A DNA stretch of 64,000 bases from Fasciola hepatica (Eukaryota; Platyhelminthes; Trematoda; Plagiorchiida; Fasciolidae): positions 3,472,001 to 3,536,000 of the forward strand of contig CANUEZ040000161.1 in NCBI GenBank assembly GCA_948099385.1. Direction: 5' to 3'. Shown piece after piece: positions 1 through 11,660 of the stretch (within the stretch, counting starts at the first letter, position 1; every line of letters begins with the position of its first letter). The notes beneath the pieces were generated by a model. That model was not told the DNA's origin, ran no database searches, and saw nothing but the letters and a program-made list of their open reading frames with translations. Made by a program: the position numbers and the translations under genes.

Positions 1-2185
1 GCTTCCTGAAAGGAGCATGTGGAGCATGCTCCCTGTCATATCTCTTTCCAGTTACTGTCCTCTACACTTTGTCCGGGCTCCTTCGAACTCAGCCGATGTG
101 CTTGTGCCTACCTTATCTCCTGGAAGCTCATTCCGGTCGTGCGCCACGCCAACTGCAAAAAGATGAACACCCAGTTCGATTCAGTTCACCCCTTCTTGAT
201 CGTCAGCACGTGTCTTCCTACGCAGTCACTTTCTTGCTACTCAAGTAAGGCCCCTATGTGACCTCATGCCCCTGTGACTCTAGTATTTTGCAAACCTCTG
301 TGGTCACTTTTCTTCTTCCTTCCGAAGCAAACAACCTCAGTTGCTCCGACCTCTGTTCGTGTAGCAGATCCCTGTACTTAGCCAACCATCGCGCGAGTCG
401 TCGTCGTGGCTGTCCTCGGGTATTAATGTTCCCGAGCAAACACACAATTTTCTGGATGGATTCTCGCAAAACTCTTGCACAGTGGTGATAATACCTTCGG
501 TTTCCTGGATATGACCAGCCTCTTTATCAGGTGCTGTACTCTACATGTTTTCTGGTCCACACTTTGACATCTAGGGCATGGTTTAATCTCAGAGCTCACC
601 GGTGCCCCTAGACCCAGGGTTTCTGTAGTCCGACTTAATGCGGCCATACCATCTGGCTGGTCCGTGTAGCTAGTGTCCGTGAATCTCGAGGTCTCAAAGT
701 AGTGCATGGTTTCGAGGGTGGTGCCCATTTTTCCCCGGGTCCAGGTAACTTCTTGTCCATTAGGGTCTTTTCCCTGAAGTTCATAAAGCTAAGTACCAGA
801 GATCAGGTCAAGTCACAGGGCTTGAGTCTCGGGTCGTTGAACCAGTTCGGGTTGTGGCCCAGTAGGTTTGGTGCTTACTCCTACCGGCTTGCGACTTCTA
901 TTTTCTATTTCGTTTTTCTTTTTTCGTGTCGACGGTGGAACAAGATTTGTTCTCAAACCTCCATCAGGATCGCAGCAACCCCACGGTTCCGAACTGGGTC
1001 CTGCTCTAGATTTATCCCCAACCAAGAATGTTGTTCACGCAGTTTCAATTCAACTTACCAAAGTGGGTACGCAAGGAGTACGGAGACCACAGATATTTTT
1101 GAGGGAAGGGAGTCGTAGCAGTTGCCGAGTGAGAGGTTAGAGTGGGAATAAACGGTGATGATTCTTTCTGATCATAGGTAACCTGATTCTTAGCTCAAAA
1201 CCTTTTTTGTACTAACGTTTTTAGCCTTGCTCGCCGCGCACCACTCAGTGTAACTCCGCTCATTTTTGTAGCAGTTTGCATGATATTATACTTTCTAGAC
1301 ATTGCTTAAATATCATGTGCTCGTTCATATGAAGCGATTTTTCACAAGAAGTGGTTTCTTTGTCCTGGTTTCGATCAGCTGGCCTTTTCGGCTCCAGCCC
1401 AACGCGCAACTTCTCCGCCAATCCGGTCACTTTGTCCAGCTGACTAATGGAGTAGTGTCCTCTACATGTACCCAAGCACCCAACCGACCTTTGTTTACCT
1501 CCCTCTTCGATCTCCGTTGACAGCAAGAAGGCAGGCCACCTCTAAGATCCGTAGAACCGTATGCTGTGTTCCCCTCTCTGTAAGCCTTATTCACCTTCCC
1601 ATTTGGTTATTCATTTTGTGAATACCCCAGCTATCTGCTTCCTATTATGACTGCCGTTTTATCACAATTGGTCGTACGTTCCACTCGAAATTGTTAATAT
1701 CTACTTTCCGTACCAGCTCCGGCCGATTATACTGTGAATTGGGAGCAGCTTCCCCGATTTGTTGTAACTCTATTTTTGCCGCCTTTTCGTCCTTCCTAAA
1801 CCTATCCGATCTGCCTTCACGTTTTATGGTTGGCCATCACAATATTGGAAAGGCGTAAGATCAGGTGCCAACCATCTATCAAGGCAGCTGATGGGTCGTA
1901 ATTGATTGCACATGAAAAGGAGCTCAATGAATCAAGTTAGTTTAATTGGGGGCGGCTACATCTTATTCATCTTCATTCGTTGTTTAGCTGCCTTAATTTT
2001 CCGGTTCCATGCAAACTATTTGGACACTTTGGTTCTTGGTCGTTCTGTACAACTGGTTCTGTTTCACTCCCGCAATCAGCCTGGGAACGAGTACAGCCAA
2101 GTACGATTTGTAAAGTTCCGATTTGCTTTTGTTCAAACTTTGTGTACCGCATAAATTACTACATACGTCCTTTTCACAGTGGACT
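1..2185. other. no recognisable gene
   Basis: Both strands hold only short open frames with no family I recognise. The stretch lies just downstream, on the minus strand, of the BEL/Pao RNase H remnant that ends near 2.19 kb, so decayed integrase or LTR sequence would be expected here. I could not find an integrase motif or an LTR matching the two families seen elsewhere in the window. Confidence 0.5.
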
Positions 2186-2189
2186 GGAT

Positions 2190-2815
2190 TTCCTGAGTTT
2201 CTTTATTTCCGGGTTTGGAAGTTGCGAAAAGTCCTTTACCACTCTTCGTGTATTAAAGAACTAAGATAGAATCGGTCCAAAGATGAACTTCATGCAACTT
2301 GGGATCTTTTTTCTTTTTATTCATTTGCATTTTCGAACAGCAGCGACAGCTGAAATCTATCCCCCTCCCTTTGTAAGAAGGCAGTCTTCAGAGGTACCAC
2401 ACGCCACCTGGCAAACTCAAAACACATCTTGATTCCGACTTGTCGGATACAAACCTAAAACAGGATACGTCTACATAGTCAACTTTGAACTCCACGGAAT
2501 GGGGGTATTTCAACGTCCGCATCCGCATTCAAAGCATCTTGTGTATACCGTCGTTGCGGTCGTACCAGTTTGGCCCCTCTCAAGACCCTCTCCACTTCCC
2601 ACCTTGCTTTAATATCCAAGCCCGGCAGCCCATCTGAACCAACATTTTTCCGGTACATATCTTCAAACAAGTGTTTCATGAGTAAAATTGGCGGACCAGC
2701 TCAGCCTGAAGGATCACAGATTGCGGCCAGTTGGGCCAACAGAGCCTGTGTTTCTGGCCGATCCTTGACTTGAACATGGTATTTGAAGTAGTCTATCGCA
2801 ATATCCTGGGCTAAA
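2190..2815 (-). pseudogene. BEL/Pao RT connection and RNase H remnant
   Basis: The frame near 2.7 kb reads AAICDPSG, a stop, then AGPPILLMKH, matching the Pao connection motif (usually S-x-x-D-P-L-G-x-x-x-P). It is followed by LNADADVEI near 2.54 kb and VHLWTDSILVL near 2.28 kb, the latter matching the RNase H 'WTDS..VL.Y' block used to degrade the RNA template. Several frames are needed to read through. This is the most degraded end of remnant 1. Confidence 0.62.
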
Positions 2816-2819
2816 CCTG

Positions 2820-3360
2820 AAGTTCCTAGGGTCTGTAGTCTGCCTGCATCTTGTTTTTATGGCTTTGCTTCTTTTATCCACTGTGACGGAACTTAGAACC
2901 TGTAGCACGCCCCTCAGCCATTTGGTCACCCCCCCTCAAGACTCAACAAGCCACGCAAAGCCTCCACCAAACGCAGCTCTTCTGCGGCTTTATTAACGGA
3001 AGTTAGGCAATCATCGACTCAAAAATCATTTGAAACCACTGGTGATACCTCCGACGAGGGCTGGTGCCCAAGCAAAGTGGTTGTTTTCTTCAGAGCAAAA
3101 GTGGCGCGGAACGGTGACGAAATCACTCCAGAGGGATGCATCGTTGTTCTAGAATCCTCCAGCTCTCCAGTATCACCATCAACCCCCTAGAGGAACCTCA
3201 GGGTATCATGACCTTCTTCGAGCGCTTTTACTGGCCTTGATAAAGGCACACGCGGCCGTAGGCTTCTGAATAAGCCGCAGAAGTATACCTGTCGAACTCG
3301 CAACTAAATTAGGACCCCTCAGCAAGCGCGCATTTGGTGATTCCCTTTAGAAAACCCCTG
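2820..3360 (-). pseudogene. BEL/Pao reverse transcriptase remnant
   Basis: Two recognisable RT blocks survive in different minus-strand frames. LLRGPNLVASSTGILLRL near 3.29-3.33 kb matches the conserved Pao RT stretch (usually LLQGPDLT...GVLLRF). VDDCLTSVNKAAEELRL near 2.96-3.03 kb matches the catalytic F-x-V-D-D block; the codon before VDD is a stop where the aromatic triad normally has Tyr. The enzyme would copy element RNA into cDNA. Stops and frame changes show that it is inactive. Confidence 0.68.
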
Positions 3361-3915
3361 CACACTCAAGGAAAACCTGGGCCTTCCCAGGCAAGTCAGG
3401 ATTCAGTGCCGTGTGGCGTGGTACGTAACACCTGGATCGCCTATCTGCCATGGGTTCCTGCGGCACTCGTGAGGCATATCCCCTTTATTGTAGGGCTCAG
3501 TTACTGTCGTATATTTAACTGCTAGTTCTGGATCCTCGAGAGACCGAATTTACGACAACTCCAAGCGAACTCCAAACGACCCACCGATTGCAGTTTTACA
3601 AGGTTATTGTCTTTCCACGGTAAAGCAACATTACTACGTCCTTTTTCAAGTTGTAATGACCTCCTCAGAATTTCGATGGGCCCTCCATAGACCACAAAGT
3701 TCCAAGAGGATCGCCATCATCACATTGTTATTGTGAAAATTTCGCAAGTTATTTTCAGCGTCCTGTAGGCTTTATACTGCACATGTCCTGATTTTCCGGA
3801 CGACTATTTTCCAACAGATCTCATGATTTGGCCGAAAACGTTGTAGTCGGCATAAGTGTTTTCCTTAGAAGCTGTTTACCGTTATAAAACTCACTGCTCT
3901 GAATGAACATCCAAA

Positions 3916-4344
3916 TCAATTAACACATCGATTACTGCAACTGAAATAGCTGCAGATTTTACTCCTGTCAAATAAACCGACTGAGATAATTTCCTGACTA
4001 GACGCCGCGGCCTGTAAGTCCAGCTTCGATGGAACGGTAGGGTGCCCTTCCCTCGGACCACCCCGTTGCCACCTTGACTTCAATTTTAAAGGTGCTCTAT
4101 CACACCAACCTATGGTATTCCCAAAAAGAGCTTTCAATTTAATTTTATCTGCCTCCAATACAAGACATTGATATTTGGCTAGATCACCACATATGGCGGA
4201 GGTATACGCGCCAGCGTCAAGCTGCGTGCTAGTGCTTAAGGACCTGTTTGAGCACTCAGTAAAGACCGGCACAATCCCAAAGCTAACATCGGGAACTGCG
4301 GGAAGTAGTTGACAAGATGCGTTGAGGACCAGAACTTTGTTCAT
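3916..4344 (-). pseudogene. BEL/Pao aspartic protease remnant
   Basis: A 142-codon frame carries STQLDAGAYTSAICGDLA, which lines up with the catalytic loop of BEL/Pao proteases (usually D-S-G-S/A followed by a Ser/Cys-rich stretch and a D-L-A helix). The enzyme would cleave the gag-pol polyprotein. The loop reads DAG instead of DSG, an active-site neighbour change. The start codon of the frame is not meaningful, since this is an internal slice of a polyprotein. It sits between gag (higher coordinates) and RT (lower). Confidence 0.6.
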
Positions 4345-4405
4345 CCGACAAGTCCTATATGTTTTGCCTTTGTTTCAAAAGTCCGGGCAAGATCCCCCGA
4401 GTTGT

Positions 4406-4606
4406 CTACGTTCCGAGCACACTGATAACACTTCTGTCCACGTTGGACAATGTGCGATCGAATCTTAATAGCTTGTTGAATTCAACCAATTCAGCCGGGT
4501 TTTCTCTGCCCAATGATTTCCCCATAAAAAGCTTCTTTAAATAGTGGAGTGACTCGATGACGCCTAGTGACAACGCAGCCGACGTCAGCGGGTTGTAAAC
4601 CACCAA
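4406..4606 (-). pseudogene. BEL/Pao gag fragment
   Basis: The frame contains ENPAELVEFNKLLR, which resembles the helical stretch of BEL/Pao gag polyproteins (DUF1759-type) that precedes the zinc knuckle. Gag forms the cytoplasmic particle packaging the element RNA. Only about 65 codons are open, against several hundred in an intact gag. It lies directly upstream, on the minus strand, of the protease remnant, as expected for a gag-pol order. The assignment is moderately secure because the neighbours are clearly BEL pol. Confidence 0.5.
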
Positions 4607-4610
4607 GAAA

Positions 4611-5340
4611 GCGTGTTAATGGTTTGCTCAACATTCAGGAAAACGTGCACTCGGCGGTTTTGCCTCCTAAATGCCACGAGGTAACGGGCCTGAAAAATAA
4701 TAAAAAGTAGTTAACAATATGACTCTTTTCAAGTTCTGATGAAGCCACAGGCTTTTAAAATGTTGGTGGTTCTATTAAACACAAATGTCCAGTTGTTTTT
4801 TCGTCCTGCCTCCATGGACCTTCATGTAAACGGCTTGCTCATAGTGTTTAGATGGTTTTCCTGAGCTGTCTCTATCGGACGCAGTCAGCTTGCCGGTCAC
4901 GTTGCCATATACACGACGAGAATCGATCGATGGGACCAACCCAGTTCACAAGAATAGGATAGGAACTTCAGGTTTGCTCTTTCACGGGTTAAATTCTTCC
5001 TACATTTACCGTGAGCTGGGGTTTATTTGACCGTCGTATATGAAAGTGACATTGGTGCAATACACAAACGACTAGACGGCACCTCACGCGGCTACCAAAT
5101 AAGCTGCACCCCTTCATCTGGGAGGTCAATCTGCGCTCTCAAATACATCGTCGTTACAAAAACGAGTTTGAGACCTAACTCCACTCTGTGTCCTGGTCGT
5201 GTTGGCGATCACTGCACACACGAGGTCGAGGAGTACCACCGAAATTTTGTCCGTCCTCTTAGTTGATGCCGTAGCCATGACGAGGGGCTTCAATCAGGGT
5301 GGAACTGTTTTGGAAATACTTGGAAATGAAACGGCTGTAA
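4611..5340. other. no recognisable gene (possible gypsy RNase H debris)
   Basis: This lies downstream, on the minus strand, of the gypsy RT fragment, where RNase H would follow. I see only weak and frame-broken resemblance and do not annotate a domain. Confidence 0.3.
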
Positions 5341-5349
5341 TAGCCAACT

Positions 5350-5950
5350 AAATGGTGAAATCGTGGAAGCTTTTCGAAAGAAGGCGTTGGATATCCAAGA
5401 GCAAACCACCTGCAATGCACTTTACGTGGCAAGTGAGTGTGATAATTCCTTGACCCGAAGAAACGTTTGCGGCGTTGTCAACGCCTCTTTTTATCAAAAA
5501 CATTCAAAAGCCATTGTAAGTGCCCAGTGTATTCTTCAGAGTTTGCGCCAGCTATCAGGATGTCGTATAAGTGGGCTGAGACCCCTCCAGCCCTTAGCCG
5601 TACCGACTTGTGGGGTGATAGAAAGTTTGTGTCGTAGATCGAAGACCGAATGGCACAAGGGTAAGCTAAAACAGGCCAAAGCCGTTTGATTACGGCTGCT
5701 TCTGGGGGACAACCAGGGATGGTACACACCTGGTTGTACGCACCAACTACACGGTATCACTTGTGGCGCAGAGGCTCACGAACTTGAGCATGGTCCAATG
5801 ACACCGAGGTCCAGCACTTGCTGGAACTCGGCCCAAGTTGCTTTCGGTATGTTGGGCGCCAGGTGCGTGGGGACGCAATGAACCGGTGGGCTGACTGCGA
5901 CTACATGGTCCAGCAAGTCCGTCGCCAAATGTGATAGCTAGCTGCCAGAA
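5350..5950 (-). pseudogene. Ty3/gypsy reverse transcriptase remnant
   Basis: Minus-strand blocks occur in order across three frames. VLDLGVIGPCSSS near 5.77-5.82 kb is like the gypsy 'lGiIrpSsSpWaSPlh' region. VPFGLRSTTQTF near 5.63 kb is the RT 'PFGL..A..TFQ' motif. HLYDILIAGANSEEY near 5.55 kb is the YxDD box with the first catalytic Asp replaced by Tyr. VGYYSRFISKYFQ near 5.38 kb is the thumb 'GlvnyYrrFI' motif. The product would be the polymerase of a gypsy element. Frameshifts and the lost catalytic residue make it a pseudogene. Confidence 0.75.
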
Positions 5951-5959
5951 TGGAATAGC

Positions 5960-6622
5960 GGTCAGTGGCGGCAGGAGTGAACAGGCATGGAGTGACCGGT
6001 GGCTAGATCGACGGAGCGCCGCTAGTTGAGACTTTATTAGTATGATCACAATATGATGGCCGGATGGACCAAGAGTGCGGTTAAAACTTCGCAGGAATTC
6101 GATGCTAATGTTTGATAGAAGGTCAGAAATAATAAATGCCCGTCGTAGATTACGGCTAAAATGAGAGTCAGAGCGAGTTAACGCTTATCGTAAGTCTCGA
6201 TAGTTACCTTGTTATCTGCTACGAAATCAATGTTTGACTGACTAGGGCAGTCAGGGGAGTGGAGCTGAATAGTGCTTACTTGTGCATTAGTGTCCACTAG
6301 GAACGACGCTCATGAAGCTCTGTCGGTTATAAAAATAGGTTACTCTGAGCAACTATGCCTTACTCGGTTGTCGCACGCCGAGGTCGACTAGCGAGTTTCA
6401 CGGGCGTTCCACCGTTTTGATTTTCGCCTTGGTTGTGCTTCAACCACCATAGGGTGATGTTCGTAGGGCTGAGCCACCGTGAACAGATGGGGCTGATTTC
6501 CGTGAGAGACCTGCATTTGATCTCGGCGTGGGCAGCCCGGTAATTTGAGCGGACAATACCTCCACCTGCTCAGTCAACTGCTGCGTGGTGCCGGTGCGGT
6601 CTGCGTCAGTGTGAAGGGCATA
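5960..6622. other. no recognisable gene
   Basis: Between the gypsy RT fragment and an LTR of family A I see only short spurious frames and no repeat shared with the rest of the window. Confidence 0.4.
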
Positions 6623-6951
6623 TGTTTAGAATCCTTCCCAGTGTTCCACATGCTCTGTGAATGTTGCTGTGCTAATCTGGTCCACGCAAATCACCTTTGC
6701 ACATTTTTGTTTGCGAAGCATATGAATTTGGTCTCGAGCCGTTCCTGACTGCCGTGCTTGGATCAAGGTGCTTTGAACCTATGGGCTTCATTGTTGAGTC
6801 TATTTGGCAGCGTACTTGAGGTATGTATATATTTACACCTTTCGTGATTTTCAACTTGGTACCGTAGAAACTACGAATCAGTCTTATTTTGGTTTTGGGA
6901 TTCGCGCAAATTTACTACTCGTTGCCCGAGTGGAAATTCTTCTGACTTAAA
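6623..6951 (+). repeat. LTR family A, degenerate copy 1
   Basis: About 330 bp aligns by eye to the other family A copies. Shared landmarks are a start like GAATCCTTCC, then CCGTTCCTGACTG, GTACTTGAGGT, TATATTT, TTGGTTTTGGGATTCG and an end near GACTTA. It is clearly more diverged than the copies at 43.1, 46.9 and 56.2 kb. Because family A flanks BEL gag at 56 kb, I interpret it as a BEL LTR. No partner or internal domain is visible close by, so it may be a solo LTR. Confidence 0.7.
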
Positions 6952-9700
6952 GCCTGTGGAGCTCAGTTTTGACGGGGTCACATAGAGCTCTCACTGTACC
7001 GTAGTCTCAGGCCCTGAAGCTGAGCTCCCTCGCAAGATATAACCATTTCAGCCCGGGGGAAGAGTAACGGTCGCGCAGCACGGGCAAAATTTCCATGGGG
7101 CAACAAAAATTGAAGCAGAGGCCGAGGCACGTTGCTAAATGTTCACTAAGGAACGATGGACCGGAGTGGGAAAGCGTAATTAGGGCGGCCTTGTCAGGTG
7201 CAAGTCCATCGTTGGAGTAAACCATTGGGTAACCTTCTAAATAGCGTTGTCAGAACGGCTAAATTGAGGACGAAAGGAAATATACGTCAGATCCACACTG
7301 CCAACAAGAAAAAGATCTAGCTTGGCGTTGATCCTTGTGGGGAGGGTAACAATATCCGTCAGACCAAGGGATAAAAGGAACCTCACAATAGACCAGCTAA
7401 AATCGACAAGGACAGCACAAAAGGAAGAGTCAGCAAAGTTCGGTAGATTTGCAGAAACAATGTAAGAAAGGTAATGAAGCTCAGAAAGAGAGCATCTTGG
7501 GGGAATGTGAATGACATGAGGTAATTTGGGCGTTTAGGTTTGGACTGTAGCACAGAGGCACTAATATGAGACGAGGAATACGTAACAATACTTTTTGTTT
7601 GATCGCACCATCGTTCATCTATAAATGTAATGGAGACTCCCCGAAGGTTAAGGTACTAAGCTGGGCGATTGTTGCAAGAGGAATCAAAATCATTTCATTG
7701 TCGGTGCCAGAGTAGATCCAGGTTTCTTGCGGGAAAATGACACCCAGTTGATTGTGCTCTCTTTAGTGGAAGAAATTCGTCATTTTGGCCAATGTTCCAG
7801 GCATTGATCAAAATTAACTTGTGATGGTTGGCAGGGACTTACTGACAAATTTCTCTTCCTCACTGCAACTCTCCAGTCGAAGCTGGTTTTCAGAAGAAAG
7901 TTTGAGTGCTTCAAATGTGTTGAAATCACATGGATGCAACACAGTAGTGGGACTTTACCTAATAGAATGATTTTTAACAGACCAAAAGGTAATTTAAAAC
8001 CGATGCAGGGAAAGAGGGTAGGTGGCGAAGTGGTCCGGAAGTGTGGCAGGCGGCTTGGCTACTGTGAAGGCCCAGTTTTTAAGGTGGGAAGCTGTGACTG
8101 GCGAAGAATATGGTACCGCAAAACCTGATGAGCTATCGGCCAACAAAAAGCAATGTCAAGGAGGAACAGATCATATCGTAGAGACAAAGGTGAAGAGTTT
8201 TCGCCTGGGGTTAGTACTCATTATGTTACTACAATGAAAATTATGCCTTGTGCAGTCTCATGGGGCTTTTGCTTGCCAGTTTTGGCCATTTTAGACGAAC
8301 CGGGTAAGAAACACTGCCTTTCGAGGGGTGCCTAAATCCTTCTAGGACTATGACTTCGGCGCTTTGGACTTTCGAGTCTACTGTGACGAAACTCTTTGGA
8401 GAGAAGAAGGGCACCATCGACTCTGGACCATTCTTTGTTGCAACACGTGCCTCTGTATGGTAGTTGAGCCCTCGAAATTGGCTTAGTGAGGCTGAACGAG
8501 GCAGGAACTTATCTATTTTCGTTTTCTGCTGGAAATATCGGGTAATTCAAAATGAGGTTCAGGAGCAGCCAATCAGAGGCTACCACTGGTAATATGCACC
8601 ATCACGTAAGCATGGGACATCTGGCGGGTAAAGGCTAGGCCTTGCAAAATAAGCCTGATCTGAGGGAGAAAAGTGACAAATGGCAGCATTCTGGTCCTTG
8701 TGCCAGGAGCGAATGAGGATAGTATAAATGGTGAATAAAAAGAAAAAAATATGGAATTAAGACCGGACTGCTTTCAGCACGGGTAAGGCCGTGCAGTTTT
8801 CTTGGGAGGGGGCTCTTGAGAAAGCAGAAGTAAAGCCACAAAAATATGAAGCGAAACCCTTAAACATTATGGGTACGAGCGCAGTTCGACAAGTGGCTGT
8901 TGCTGAAGAATGCTGATCGGAGTGGCAAAACTGGATTTACAGGGAATTGCAAGAGAGAAGAGCGACGTGATCACTGGGTTAGAGTTTTGGAATGGAGAAA
9001 TTAGTGAACAGTAAAACCTGCCGCTAGAGAAAACTGGTCGTGTCGGGGGGGAGACTTGTGTCAGAATACTTCCTGGTTAAACAGGTGAATCAAAGAATTA
9101 GCCGGCGATCCACAGCTGACATTTAAAAACAAAGTTCTGGTTCTTAGGTTCGAGATCTCTGAGGAATTAGGTTTATAGATGGAGGCAAAGGTTTGTATCA
9201 GGGGCCCAAAGGGTTGGAACAGAGATGGGGTCGGAAGGTACATACGGAGAACTGGAACAGTTTGTAGCCCCCCCACACGGGCTACCACAAAATAGCTGAA
9301 AGTCGGCTGAAATGCCCAAATATCTAGGGTTTCCTACGTGCAGCTTCTGGTTCAGGCCATTGCTGGAAACTCATCCGTTATCGAAGGGAACAGAGGACAT
9401 TATCCCAAAACCTTCACAGTCAGAAAAGATTCGGTTTATCACAGAAGGGCGGGAGTGCGTACCGACCACGTGGGGGTGAGATTTCCCCGCGGCTTGCTCC
9501 TATGGGTTGCCCATGGTATCAGAAGCTGCCTAGGTAGACAGTTTCCCCTCGTTTTGAGGCTGCCACGGATTGGATGCCAATGACATCGGGGGCTTGGCCG
9601 CATTAGTCAATGGAAGAGGAAGGCGGGGTTTCTAACAAGTAATCAGGGAGCCATAGGTTTTGTAAGAAATACTTGACCGTTTGATCCTATCAGTTACAAA
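6952..9700. other. no recognisable gene
   Basis: About 2.7 kb without a supported feature. All frames are short. A stretch near 8.59-8.64 kb (CTGGCGGGTAAAG) and the string AGAGAAAACTGGTC near 9.03 kb recur near 45.72 and 46.58 kb. The matches are too short and not colinear enough to call a family. Confidence 0.4.
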
Positions 9701-11660
9701 GTCAGACTTATTCCACTATATGTGGGCCACCTACCGACTGCCTCACTCGTATTGACACGTGCGGCAGCTTCCCGGGGATGACCATTTGCCTAAAAAGTAT
9801 CATTATGAGCTTGTAGAGTTTAGCCACCAGCCAGTCTTGTAGCACGGGGGGAGGGTAGGCTTTGATGTTTCTAGCGGTACAGGCCTGAGGTAGCGCGCAA
9901 AAAATGAAACTGATGGGCTGCAAAGGTCACAAGAACCAATAAACTTAAACCCTCAATCGAAAGAGAGGGACAGATCAGGAGGTACTTGATTATGGGCCAG
10001 GATTGCCCAAGCCGCTGGGGACAGGCGCTGGGCAGGGCAGTAATACTCTGCATGGAAAGCAGGTTGATAGTGAAGGACATTTCGAAACCATGGGCCTCAG
10101 GCATAATGATGAGCAAAAGTCAGAGGATCATCAATGTTTGGGTGTTGTGCTAGCGGAGTTTAGAACCAGATCTGAGATCGGTCGCTGAGGAATCTAGCCC
10201 CAAAAAGGATGCTTGATGATAAAGTTCGACCGCATTGCACTGCTGGATGGAGCGCAGGAGGCCTTGGGGTTCCTCTGTTGTAGGCTGAATGCCCTGAAGA
10301 ATGTAGTCGGGGAGAGAGGGACCGTATGAAAGCCGTATTAAGACAGGAAAGTTCAGTGGCCTAATCCTGCCTCAAAGGTCTGAGTCCTTGAAGTGTGGAA
10401 GTTGAACACTATAGCCTTTGTGGTCGCCGTTAGGACTATGCCCATTCTATGTTTGAACGCCCCGGAGGATGGCTATATCGCCCGAGAGCGTTGTGGCAAA
10501 TTGCTTTAAATAGGGGTGTATTTGTCGATGGACGTTGATTTTGGCGCAAGCCTAGACCAGGGGGTGGAAACCGGGGACTGGCTGTTGAATAGGTAATAGA
10601 AGAAATTTGCACCTGAGGCTGCTTACCCCATGTCGTGTTGTCTAAGATATTGTGAAAAAGGAGGCTGGTGCTTAAGCGGCGAAGCAATAAGAGAACCATC
10701 CTCAGCCGACAATTCGTGGAAGAAAGGGGAAAAAGATTTACATACTCTTCGGGGAGATCACATTGAACGTCCTGAGTGGCTTTCCTGCACTTGTGAAACA
10801 TGTTAAATCAGATGATTTAGCAGTGTTCCCCGGGTAGTTTAGCGCGGGATCTGAAATGTCCAGTTTACTTTCTTTTATTATGGAGGTTCGACCTATGAAC
10901 CCAACTGTCCAAAGTGCTCTAGCAAATCAGGTAGAAGCGCGTTCCGGGAAGTTAGGCGCACAAAGATAACGTGGATTCAAATCAGGCACCTGAGCATCAT
11001 TGGTGTGAAGTGTCCGTCAGTTATGGATGTTCCGAAAGGGTAAGTGAAACTCATAAGTCACAACGCTACTTTTTCGACGCAGAATGGCGTCATCATGTCA
11101 TGGTGCCAAGAACTAAGGGTAAAACTCCTGTTACCGTGGGGTACCACAGAAGCTGCCGCCGTGGACTCAAAGGTGTAAAAGATTTTGATACCGTGTAAAA
11201 CCAAGAAGGTTCTCCCTGCGGGAAGATGGTAAACTAGTAGTGTACGTACAGTGGGATAAGAAGCCGACTGCACTGCGGCGTATCATACCCCCAGCTAAAG
11301 TCTAATTTTGAACAAAATTCCGCATGCTTTCACTACCTGATCTCCGGTTGATAAATGGGATGAAAACAAGGCAGGCTTCAGGGCCAAAATTCCATGGGTG
11401 TCGATCTGCGGTAGACCGACGTGGGCAAGTCGATCGAAAGCCTCGGCCATATCTAAAAAAGTTACGACGCCCGACTTGTCATCAGTGATAGCCACAGTAA
11501 CCATGTTGAGGAAGGCTGTCGTGCACACTGCTAAAAAACTGCCTTTAGAAAGTCTTGCTGAAAGTCGTCGATCAGATTGTAGACAAGAAGGAGAATAGTC
11601 AACTTTTTCCAACTCGCTCCATCGTTCTAGACAAGACCGAGGTATGGCTCGCCAGGTCAC
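9700..11660 (-). mobile_element. CR1/jockey-like non-LTR retrotransposon, copy c
   Basis: An RT palm block is readable at 11.3-11.66 kb on the minus strand. The sequence continuing towards lower coordinates (about 10.3-10.95 kb) is colinear with the segment at 57.45-58.0 kb downstream of another minus-strand RT. Shared landmarks are the CTCAAAGG.CTGAG.CCTT string, TTGTCGATG, CACCTGAGG, CTAAGATATT and the TTTACTTTC...TATGAACCC stretch. Two independent copies therefore define one family. The 5' half with the endonuclease is missing or unreadable, and the lower boundary is uncertain. Confidence 0.62.
11295..11660 (-). pseudogene. non-LTR reverse transcriptase (palm) remnant
   Basis: A 121-codon frame contains VVTFLDMAEAFDRLAHVGL, matching RT motif A of CR1-like elements (usually 'v.yLDfsKAFDsv.H..Ll', with the first catalytic Asp). 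It is preceded by a degenerate 'GF..grSc.tnL' stretch. The Asp of LDMAEAFD is retained. The frame is lost after about 11.3 kb. An intact enzyme would nick target DNA and prime cDNA synthesis with its endonuclease; here only a fragment remains. Confidence 0.62.

Larger units (their letters stand above)
2190..4610 (-). mobile_element. BEL/Pao LTR-retrotransposon remnant 1 (gag-PR-RT-RH)
   Basis: Minus-strand fragments appear in the correct BEL/Pao order from high to low coordinates: gag end (4.4-4.6 kb), aspartic protease (3.9-4.34 kb), reverse transcriptase (2.8-3.36 kb) and RNase H (2.2-2.8 kb). The frames shift repeatedly and in-frame stops fall inside conserved motifs, so it is dead. No LTR or integrase was found next to it. 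It abuts a gypsy RT fragment at higher coordinates. The family assignment rests on motif order and wording recognised by eye, not on a search. Confidence 0.72.

Noticed and set aside
8010..8110. tRNA-like string (GTGGCGAAGTGGTCCGG)
   Set aside because: No acceptor stem, anticodon arm or T-arm could be fitted around it.
8570..9040. Possible repeat pair with 45.66-46.6 kb
   Set aside because: Only two short matching strings, at different spacing in the two places; could be chance.
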